Origin: Candidatus Obscuribacterales bacterium
GTDB taxonomy: Bacteria > Cyanobacteriota > Vampirovibrionia > Obscuribacterales > Obscuribacteraceae
DNA length: 64,000 bases
Direction: 5' to 3'
Assembly: GCA_019746975.1 (NCBI GenBank)
Contig: JAIERK010000117.1
Location: forward strand, 41,506 to 105,505
Position numbers and translations under genes: made by a program. Every line of letters starts with the position of its first letter. Positions within the stretch are counted from its first letter, which is position 1. The notes below the pieces were generated by a model, which had not been told where the DNA came from, searched no databases, and saw only the letters and a list, made by a program, of their open reading frames with translations. Shown piece after piece: positions 57,269 through 64,000 of this stretch.

Positions 57269-57504
57269 AGACGCAGTCGCAGAGCTTCGGATACTGGATA
57301 TAAGCCAAGACGTTTTCACAAAATGCGTCGCTACTTAAACGCGCCCCGCGATCAACAGATCGTGGATGACGACCATCAACGCATGCGAGGATGTTATCAT
57401 CAACTAAATTATGTAGGCTGATTGACGTTTAGATTCGACAGGCCTTGCGTACTAGCATTGACACCCTATATGGTGGCATTGTTAACTGTTTAGCGAAGAA
57501 TGGC

Positions 57505-57855
57505 ATGAAGAGTAAAGAGAACAAGAAAACCCAAAGCAGCAAGAATCCGCGCAATCAGCGGAAAGTCCAGGACGAAATGCAAGCGCTAGAGGGGATGGAG
57601 GCCTTCGCCAAAGGTAAGGTCAAACCTAAGCCGGAAAGCGCAGTCGACATCAAAACATACAATAGTATTCCTCGGAATAAGCAGGGAGAGCAACTTACCC
57701 TTTTGCATGGCTGGGAGGAGTTGCTCGAGCCGCCAAGGAGCTACAAAGAACGTATAGACTTCTCGTCAGGCTATCTGAGTATCAAACAATTGTTGGAGAT
57801 CACTAATCAGCCCTTCGATATCATCAATGTGGCACATGGTCTCGCAAACAGATAG
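57505..57855 (+). CDS. hypothetical Lys-rich small protein
   Basis: The 116-residue product starts MKSKENKKTQSSKNPRNQRK, a basic stretch typical of nucleic-acid-binding or disordered tails. A helical and beta mix follows, ending in YLSIKQLLEITNQPFDIINV. The frame is open further upstream to an initiator at 57445. No clear ribosome site precedes either. Its last 90 bp overlap the DUF1858 gene on the other strand, in convergent orientation. I do not recognise it. Confidence 0.5.
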   Translation: MKSKENKKTQSSKNPRNQRKVQDEMQALEGMEAFAKGKVKPKPESAVDIKTYNSIPRNKQGEQLTLLHGWEELLEPPRSYKERIDFSSGYLSIKQLLEITNQPFDIINVAHGLANR

Positions 57856-57981
57856 CTCGCACTCGTGAAGACTCTCGTCGCACTCAAGAGGTACGTCGAC
57901 TCCGTGTTTGAGAAAGATATCAAGCGCATCTGGCCTTGCTTCAAGAATCTCTTTCAATGGTGTGTCATGAGTAATTTGCAT
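57766..57981 (-). CDS. DUF1858-like small protein
   Basis: This 71-residue protein reads THDTPLKEILEARPDALDIF, LKHGVDVPLECDESLHECEL, then SVCETMCHID. Its layout matches the DUF1858/ScdA-N-like helical domain (TPLKEILEARPDA...FLKHGVD), including the Cys-containing central turn. The family occurs near iron-sulfur and redox proteins but its function is unclear. The ATG follows GGGGGCAAT. It overlaps the plus-strand gene at 57505 by 90 bp. Confidence 0.72.
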   Translation of the reverse strand: MQITHDTPLKEILEARPDALDIFLKHGVDVPLECDESLHECELSVCETMCHIDDIEGLISDLQQLFDTQIA

Positions 57982-58188
57982 ATTGCCCCCACAGTTTAGT
58001 TTCGTCTGAAATCCGTGGGCCTCCTTTAATTTCTATGTATATAACCTACCCAAGTGCATTTTCGAATCATCCCAAAGGCTGATCGTCGGAATGATTTTTA
58101 CGCAGTTTCTTATCTAGAACGGGACGGATCTTTCCGGTGCGTTTTTGCTGCTGCTGCCCGGTAGCACCGAGATTTTCCTTCGCACAGG

Positions 58189-60648
58189 TCAATCCTTGAA
58201 TGAACCAAGTTTGAGTACCTTCAAGTCTGCTTTCGGCATCGAGCTGAAAACCAATTCCCTGAACTGATCTTTCCCTATAGAGTGCTCCGCGGCAGACTTC
58301 AAGCACTCCTCTCTAATTGAATTATTCGATAGCTTTTCCGCAGCGAATGCACGAAGTAGATACTCCCTTCCCTCCGACAGACCCTTCAACGTATCGGACT
58401 TATTCAAAAGTCGATCGACGGATTCGAAGTCTCGACGAGCCAATTTGTTTTGACCAATGACTTCATATGTTAATGCCCGCCGAGTATAGTTGACGGACCT
58501 CGCGAAATCGTTTGAGACCCGGTTCTGTTCTTCCAACGCATCACTGAAATCAGCTATTGCCTTATGGTAGTTTTTCAAACCAATGTATGACAAACCTCGA
58601 CAGCTCCGATGTTCTGACAAGTTGTATCCTTTGGATTTAACTAGCTCATCGAGTTCGGGAAATGCTTCGTCGTAGCGACCCAAAGATAGTAGTGTTTGAG
58701 CGCGAGTCAGTCGTAACCATGCGGCTCCGTCATCTTTCTTGATCAAATGATCTAATGATGCCAATGATTGACTATTAAGACCCAATTGGCGCTCCATTTT
58801 AGCGATACCCACAACATAGCCCTCGTCCGCATTTTCAATCCGCGTCTGTTTCAATATCTCAGTGGCTCTTTTCGTTTCTCCTTTGCGTAAGAGATAAGTA
58901 GCATACAATTCCGCAGAACATAGATTGCCATGATCAAGAGTCCATGAGGCATTTAGAAAGACGCCCGACAAATCTGCATTGAGGTTATTCGAAACCACTC
59001 CCATCTTTTCAAAAGTACCACTAGACAGTGGTGGCATTACTAGAAGCACCCCAGCCACCACCGCAGACACCGGAAGCAATCGTCGAATCGCGGTAGACCA
59101 ACCGATCGGAGTTGAGGCATCGCTCATAGTGGCACCTTCAAGATCACGCTTTCGAAAGCGTGCCAAGATTTTTTTATTGAGATCAACGAGGCGTTTTGTA
59201 TCCACTATACCTGACCACACGATGGAGCCCGCAACAATAGCGGTCGTGCCGAGCATGGAGCCGCACAGTGCAAAAGCGGCGACACTCAAAAACGGTTCTG
59301 GAAGACGAAGTAGAAACGCAAACGCTATAACGAGGTATAACTTCGCAACGGACAGCTGGGTGAATTCAATCGTCCATTTATCCATCGTTCTTCTTGTCTT
59401 GAAGGTCTTCATCAAATTGATCGAGGGTTTGAGCAGTCCGACAAAACCCAAGAGAGCAAGGCCTCCGACCCAACCTTTGACCATCGTGTCAACAAAAGAT
59501 GGCATTCCCGCGGATGTCCACGGTACCAGCACCATTTGCGCTACCATCAAAAAGTAGGAGATTTTGAAAACGTAGCACGAAAATGTCCAGATTTTACCAA
59601 TGCCTTTCTTCGTTTTATCCAGCACCGAGCCGGGCGTCTGACCAGCACCATCCTGGTATGACACGACGCTTCCTTTCGCGATCGACTCCAGATCGGCAAG
59701 CACTGCCGAGAAATTCTGATAACGGCTTTCCTTGGATTTTCGCAAACACCGCTCAACGACCTGCTCAAGGCTGACGAGCATGTCACCGTCGGCGCAGTTC
59801 TCGGCGAACGGAGCTGGCTTTCCATTGATGTGCTTAAGCGCAATCTGTACCGGGTTGGTGCCCGGAAATGGAACTTGCCCCGTCAGCATTTCATAGAGGA
59901 TACATCCGAAGCTGTATATATCGCTTCTTTGATCCAAACCGGAGTTTTCAAACTGCTCCGGACTCATATAGAGGGGCGTACCGATTATGTCTGTGGTCTG
60001 CGTGAGATCAGTCGAATCCGATGACTCAAGCATTTTTGCAATGCCAAAGTCCAAAACTTTTACGTGAGGAGCACCACTTGCAATGTTACTCACAATGATG
60101 TTACTGGGCTTCAAATCACGATGAACCCATCGATGCTCATGTGCATAGGCCATCGCACGGCAAACCTGCTTGGACAATTCTACTGCCAATTGAGGCTCCA
60201 GTTTTCCACCTGACTTAAGCGTCTCTTGGAGAGTCTTTCCCTCGACCATTTCCATTACGAGAATCGGTATGCCATCATGAGTAATACCATGATCGTAAAC
60301 AGAAACTATATTCTCATGGTCTAGTTCTGACAATGAAGTTGCTTCGTTTTTAAAACGTTTGAGCACTGTATTGTCGTTGTTCAATTCAGTATTCAGTAAC
60401 TTAACTGCCGCCAATCGTTTTGTCCGATTATCGCGAACCTTAAAAACACAGCCTGTGCCACCAGATCCGAGTACGCTCAAAAACTCAAAGTGAGCCCCCA
60501 ATCTTTTCTCGGCAAGCATCATTGAATGATCGATCTCTCGCTGCCGTGCTGCATTGACTGCCACATCTACCGGCTCAATGGGTGGCTGAAAAGACTCGTC
60601 TATTGTTACTCGTATTTGCGGCTGAAGCGCGTCATGCTGTTGATCCAT
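58189..60648 (-). CDS. membrane Ser/Thr protein kinase with TPR C-terminus
   Basis: This 819-residue protein begins with a kinase domain (about 55-320) with all key residues: glycine loop LGSGGTGCVFKV, Lys in AAVKLLN, HRDLKPSNIIV, DFGIAKML, GTPLYMSPEQ and SDIYSFGCILYEMLTG. Several membrane helices follow at about 350-560 (FLMVAQMVLVPW, WVGGLALLGFVGLL, LYLVIAFAFLLRLPEPFLSV). The C-terminal 220 residues are TPRs (KRATEILKQTRIENADEGYV, ASLDHLIKKDDGAAWLRLTR, KAIADFSDALEEQNR). It should phosphorylate proteins on Ser/Thr in the cytosol, with the TPR part as a partner-binding or sensing module. It is intact, unlike the kinase-like gene at 53980. AGG lies upstream of the ATG. Confidence 0.93.
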   Translation of the reverse strand: MDQQHDALQPQIRVTIDESFQPPIEPVDVAVNAARQREIDHSMMLAEKRLGAHFEFLSVLGSGGTGCVFKVRDNRTKRLAAVKLLNTELNNDNTVLKRFKNEATSLSELDHENIVSVYDHGITHDGIPILVMEMVEGKTLQETLKSGGKLEPQLAVELSKQVCRAMAYAHEHRWVHRDLKPSNIIVSNIASGAPHVKVLDFGIAKMLESSDSTDLTQTTDIIGTPLYMSPEQFENSGLDQRSDIYSFGCILYEMLTGQVPFPGTNPVQIALKHINGKPAPFAENCADGDMLVSLEQVVERCLRKSKESRYQNFSAVLADLESIAKGSVVSYQDGAGQTPGSVLDKTKKGIGKIWTFSCYVFKISYFLMVAQMVLVPWTSAGMPSFVDTMVKGWVGGLALLGFVGLLKPSINLMKTFKTRRTMDKWTIEFTQLSVAKLYLVIAFAFLLRLPEPFLSVAAFALCGSMLGTTAIVAGSIVWSGIVDTKRLVDLNKKILARFRKRDLEGATMSDASTPIGWSTAIRRLLPVSAVVAGVLLVMPPLSSGTFEKMGVVSNNLNADLSGVFLNASWTLDHGNLCSAELYATYLLRKGETKRATEILKQTRIENADEGYVVGIAKMERQLGLNSQSLASLDHLIKKDDGAAWLRLTRAQTLLSLGRYDEAFPELDELVKSKGYNLSEHRSCRGLSYIGLKNYHKAIADFSDALEEQNRVSNDFARSVNYTRRALTYEVIGQNKLARRDFESVDRLLNKSDTLKGLSEGREYLLRAFAAEKLSNNSIREECLKSAAEHSIGKDQFRELVFSSMPKADLKVLKLGSFKD

Positions 60649-60945
60649 GATGACTTACCTATGGGAAACGACAGCGCGCAATTGCGGACCCGCCCCGGGC
60701 TAGTCATCGCTACGACTGTCTTCGGCTACTAAGATGGTCTGTTGATGTTGTGCGCGCGAGCGTTTGAATTTTTTGAACAGCGAACCTACATCGAAATCAA
60801 GTTTATGCGCCTTCTTGACAACGACGATTGTTCTTTATCCCATCTTAAGTTTTTCGCTACCTGAGCGGAATTCCACAAACTCCATACGATGAAAGGGAAA
60901 CGATTTCCTCTATGTCATCTTAACCATTGACCTGCCAATTCACCG

Positions 60946-62256
60946 TCACTTAATTTCCAAAAGCAGTTTATTGCCAGAATCCATCTTCTTGCATGTGGCA
61001 TAGCAATCTTTCGCCTTCTGATAGTCGCCCACTAACGTTGCCGAGCTCCCGAAAGCCAACCAATTATCAAACGAATGAACTTGATTAACAGCCCTACTAG
61101 CTAGTGTGTGAAGCTTTGGAGCAATTTCCTTGTCATCGGGATTCAGATACAAAGCCCTTTTGTACTCAACCCATGCGGAAGTAAATCTTTTGAAAGCGAT
61201 TTCCCTCCGACCGTGCTCCATGGCCTTCATTCCATATTTGTACAGAATACTGCCAAGCGATTTGTGACATTCAGACAGTCTCTTAGTCTCTTCTTTCGAG
61301 AGCTGACCCTTCTGTTCTTTGCCGACTGCAATCACGAGCTGCTGAAAAGAATCAACTATCATGTCTTTGTTGAGCAGATTTTCGGCCAGTTGTTGACGAG
61401 TCTTGACGGTATCATTCAGAGTTACGACCACAAAGCTTTCGACAATTGCAGTGTCCAGGTCTAGAGCCTGAGCTGCTTGTTCGGCTAATCTTTCGCGCGT
61501 CGAAGGATCGTTTGGATTCAAACCCCTATCAGCCAAACACTTATCAAGCTTTGTTCTGGCAGGAACATTGGCAGGATCTATAAGCAGCGCATAACGAAAA
61601 TGCTTCTCGGCTTTAGCTAAGTCTTTAGCCTTATAGAGATGATCCCCATATTGAAGTTCGATTGATGAATAGTTCTGTCGGTATGCCGGACTCTTCGGAT
61701 TGATTATAAGCGCATAGCGATGATGTTGAATTGATTCGGGAAATGTTCTCTGGCTGCCTAATTCAACGCCTCTATTGTTTTTCTCTCTAGCATCGTTCGA
61801 CTCTTCGGCCTTACTCTTGGACGGATCAGCCTTTTTCTCTAAAGGAGCCACTCCTTCGAGGGATGACGCGGTTGGAATTCCAGCGAATGCTGGATTCGGC
61901 GGATCTATACTGTCGTTAATAAGGGCGACGCCGAAATCGATAATCTCAGGGAATGGAGGTAGAACCTTTGGTCGCACCACCTCTGGTGCCAAGATGTTAT
62001 ACAAAGATACGTCGGAAGGTTTGCCCCTCGTAGTTGCAAATTTCACAGGAATATCCGGAGCTATATCCGCCGGAAATTTCTTCGGAAGAAGATTCAGATT
62101 CTTAGCCTTATGTCCCGTTGGAGCTGGGGCTGCGTCTCTAAGCTTAGAATCCTTGGAGCCTTCGGCCGAAGCATAGCTCGTAGATAACTGATTCCAGATT
62201 GCGGATAGAAGGATAACGATAAGAAGGTTATGTCCACTCACAGCTCGAAGCCTCAT
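60946..62256 (-). CDS. secreted TPR protein
   Basis: The product is 436 residues. Its signal peptide is NLLIVILLSAIWNQLSTSYA. A linker with Pro and Ala follows. Residues about 160-300 are TPRs (SIQHHRYALIINPKSPAYRQ, LAKAEKHFRYALLIDPANVP, and later AWVEYKRALYLNPDDKEIAP). The spacing and the A/Y/P pattern of each pair are typical. It is probably a periplasmic binding scaffold. The start at 62256 is chosen because it gives a compact signal peptide; an ATG 14 codons upstream is possible. No operon partner is evident. Confidence 0.8.
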   Translation of the reverse strand: MRLRAVSGHNLLIVILLSAIWNQLSTSYASAEGSKDSKLRDAAPAPTGHKAKNLNLLPKKFPADIAPDIPVKFATTRGKPSDVSLYNILAPEVVRPKVLPPFPEIIDFGVALINDSIDPPNPAFAGIPTASSLEGVAPLEKKADPSKSKAEESNDAREKNNRGVELGSQRTFPESIQHHRYALIINPKSPAYRQNYSSIELQYGDHLYKAKDLAKAEKHFRYALLIDPANVPARTKLDKCLADRGLNPNDPSTRERLAEQAAQALDLDTAIVESFVVVTLNDTVKTRQQLAENLLNKDMIVDSFQQLVIAVGKEQKGQLSKEETKRLSECHKSLGSILYKYGMKAMEHGRREIAFKRFTSAWVEYKRALYLNPDDKEIAPKLHTLASRAVNQVHSFDNWLAFGSSATLVGDYQKAKDCYATCKKMDSGNKLLLEIK

Positions 62257-62366
62257 TTGCTTTCTTCTGCATATTAGAAACAGCCTAACACAGAACATTA
62301 GTCCTTGCTTGGCTTCTACATGAACAGCTGATTCACGGTGCGTTCTCGGGGTTGCTTCGCAATGAA

Positions 62367-62419
62367 AATCACCACAAGTCGCGCGCTGTCACGAGAATGT
62401 CACAGCAGCACCTTACATT
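62367..62419 (+). promoter_or_regulatory. PhoB/OmpR-type promoter of the second beta-helix gene
   Basis: Repeats related to TGTCACG occur at 62367 (AATCACC), 62377 (AGTCGCG), 62387 (TGTCACG) and 62398 (TGTCACA), with starts 10, 10 and 11 bp apart. The last ends 8 nt before TTACATT (62413-62419), exactly as at the paralogue's promoter. Two of the four units are weak. The predicted leader is about 130 nt. Confidence 0.65.
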
Positions 62420-62555
62420 CGACGCAGTCAACAAACGGCGTTGTGCGCGCGGATAAAACAAGCATAATTCAATTAAGTGCATTGACACATTCACCAGGTC
62501 CTTGCGCGGCTCGCCTTGTGTTGAAATTGCACCATTCGAATCTGGGAGAAGATAC

Positions 62556-63638
62556 ATGTATTCGAAGTCAATTCAAGTCAGGTCCTTTGTCGTTTTTTTG
62601 GAGAGAATCAAGTTCCCCTTGATCGCATTGATTCTTTCCTTCGCGAGCACTACGAACTCGCCTGCGTGTGCCACCACTTACTATGTATCGAAGAACGGAA
62701 ATAATCAGGACGGTAAAACATGGGCAACCGCGTGGTCAGACCTTTGGCGAATCCAAAGCGCCGAAGTCAAATCTGGTGATACCATTGTGCTCGACGGCGG
62801 TCACACATCCATGGAATACAACGAGGGACTCTTCCTGCAAAATGGTGGCATCACGATCACGCGCTCACTGGAAGCCGGACATAACGTCGAGTTCAAACAT
62901 AACAAGGTTGGTGCGGGGGTCGGAGGCGCAGGAACCACACTCGATCGGATCGTCGCGCACGACAATCAAGACACCAATATCACCTGCCAGCCAAGCAATA
63001 GATTGAATCGAGTGACTATTTCAGACTCATGGATATACAACAGTCTTTACCCATCCACCGGCGCTGTGTCTCTCGGGATTGAATCATCGCGATACAAGGA
63101 TACACTCCTGAAAATCAATCGGTGCGTTATTGGACCAGGACTTTCAACCGGAGTATCGGTGACAGATCGAGTCGAGCTCACAGACTGCATTTTGAATAAT
63201 GCATCAAAGTCGAATCTGGAGGTAAACTCAAAGGTTGAAGGCGCTCCGGGTACTGCATATCTAAAAAACGTGACCTCCTTCATGACGAATCTCAATTCTC
63301 AAGGGCAGGCTCATGACTGCATTCTTAGAACAGAAAGCAATCCGAAATACAAAACCGATGTATTCGTGGAAAAATGCATCTTCTATGGCGGTAGGGTCAA
63401 TGTCCCCGCGAATCATTTTATGCACTCGACCGACAACGTGCAGTTTAATATCACGGGTAATACTACGACGCTTTCACCAACTATGATCGATCCGCGCTTC
63501 CAGAGCGATGTTATCACAGTACCAAATTATGCCAGTGCGGGGGCTTTGAATCAGCTGAATTTTTCACTTCGTCCGGATTCACCAGCACAAGGAAGAGGTT
63601 CTTCTTTATCGTCATCGAAGAGTTTGTTCAATCAATAA
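62556..63638 (+). CDS. secreted parallel beta-helix protein, shorter paralogue
   Basis: This 360-residue protein has a signal peptide (FPLIALILSFASTTNSPACA) and the ATTYYVSKNGNNQDGKTW opening shared with the gene at 37167. It shares many further stretches (DTIVLDGG, INRCVIGPGLSTGV, LKNVTSFMTN, SPAQGRGSSLSSSKSL). Relative to that paralogue about 58 residues are missing after the motif AGHN, in frame. This equals two or three beta-helix coils. The start follows GGGAGAAGATAC. It probably binds or acts on a polysaccharide; no active site is visible. The promoter has the same repeat array. Confidence 0.88.
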   Translation: MYSKSIQVRSFVVFLERIKFPLIALILSFASTTNSPACATTYYVSKNGNNQDGKTWATAWSDLWRIQSAEVKSGDTIVLDGGHTSMEYNEGLFLQNGGITITRSLEAGHNVEFKHNKVGAGVGGAGTTLDRIVAHDNQDTNITCQPSNRLNRVTISDSWIYNSLYPSTGAVSLGIESSRYKDTLLKINRCVIGPGLSTGVSVTDRVELTDCILNNASKSNLEVNSKVEGAPGTAYLKNVTSFMTNLNSQGQAHDCILRTESNPKYKTDVFVEKCIFYGGRVNVPANHFMHSTDNVQFNITGNTTTLSPTMIDPRFQSDVITVPNYASAGALNQLNFSLRPDSPAQGRGSSLSSSKSLFNQ

Positions 63639-64000
63639 AATTCCTGATAGGAACTCGAGAGTCCCTCAACAGCGATGAGTCCGCCGAAGCAGCAAACGGC
63701 GGACTCATTGTCGCAGCCATTAGTCCACCTGGACTCCCCGTACTGTTGCTACTACCAAAGGTACTGTTGCAACCATCTTCATCTATAGATGTTCAAACCG
63801 AAACCGCAGACAATTATTGATGGACACATTGTCACAGCTCTGCCACAAAGGCAATTATTACGAAAAGTGGTTTCTTTGAAGCGCGCTTTCCAAATCTTCT
63901 CTTTGTGTTACCAAGTAGTACATCGGGGAGGCTAGCCGTTCAACAGTTTTGCAGCAATGACTCACTTCAATAGATTCCAGAACAATGCCATCTCCACCAG
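63639..64000. other. 3' end of the window, no supported gene
   Basis: After the hairpin, two copies of GTACTGTTGC (63740-63749 and 63761-63770) and a short palindrome occur. No coding frame with a ribosome site is complete here. A gene may start beyond the window. Confidence 0.35.
63675..63708. terminator. 12-bp perfect hairpin after the beta-helix gene
   Basis: ATGAGTCCGCCG (63675-63686) pairs perfectly with CGGCGGACTCAT (63697-63708), with a 10-nt loop. It begins 36 bp after the stop codon. There is no T-run, so it could be a non-canonical terminator or an end-protecting hairpin. Confidence 0.6.

Noticed and set aside
63830..63847. Third PhoB-like repeat pair (TGTCACA and TGCCACA, 11 bp apart)
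   Set aside because: Only two units are good, TTACATT is not at the expected place, and no downstream gene is visible within the window.

Overview
The window looks like a chromosomal segment of a non-photosynthetic relative of Cyanobacteria, of the Melainabacteria/Vampirovibrionia type and most like the Obscuribacterales. This is inference. It rests on the density of TPR proteins with signal peptides, Ser/Thr kinases fused to membrane and TPR modules, large lineage-specific proteins without recognisable domains, moderate GC, strong GGAGG-type ribosome sites, and spread-out genes with few operons. I see no rRNA, tRNA, CRISPR array, transposase or phage genes.

Layout. 1-6 kb: an unrecognised protein, a secreted Ser/Pro-rich TPR protein, a class V aminotransferase, and an acidic protein paired with an Asp/Asn hydroxylase-like oxygenase. 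5.8-8 kb: a 16-bp tandem repeat, a 38-bp nested palindrome, and a MarR-GNAT fusion with a PhzF-like enzyme. 8-13 kb: an RhlE-type DEAD-box helicase, small membrane ORFs and a secreted GH3 beta-glucosidase. 13.5-19.4 kb: two secreted TPR proteins around a sensor kinase, and an OmpR-type response regulator. 19.7-27.2 kb: a 2257-residue helical-repeat protein preceded by a frameshifted gene. 27.4-29.9 kb: exported catalase-peroxidase KatG with a clear promoter, a Fur/PerR-like operator and a terminator. 30-36.3 kb: a TPR-hydrolase fusion, then an oxalate decarboxylase, FdhF/YdeP-type oxidoreductase and FdhD operon. 36.4-44.5 kb: a SAF-like membrane protein, a secreted beta-helix protein, a GT39 glycosyltransferase, a membrane protein fused to a P-loop kinase, and a secreted hydrolase. 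45-52 kb: small secreted proteins, a B3/B4 protein and a tandem paralogue pair whose duplication carried along the end of a universal stress protein gene. 52-64 kb: a DUF4388-like/TPR membrane protein, a probable pseudokinase, a cupin remnant with a PptA-like tautomerase, a DUF1254 protein, a DUF1858 protein, a TPR Ser/Thr kinase, another secreted TPR protein and a second beta-helix paralogue.

The strongest unexplained signal is regulatory. The two beta-helix paralogues, about 24 kb apart, each have four TGTCACG-like direct repeats spaced 10-11 bp, ending exactly 8 nt before an identical TTACATT element. This is the geometry of PhoB/OmpR-activated promoters. Other notable points are the oxalate-to-formate-to-CO2 operon with three 19-bp repeats upstream, the membrane/P-loop kinase fusion, the nested MarR operator and the HRD-to-HRN kinase. 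Functional names come from motifs read by eye; no database search was made.
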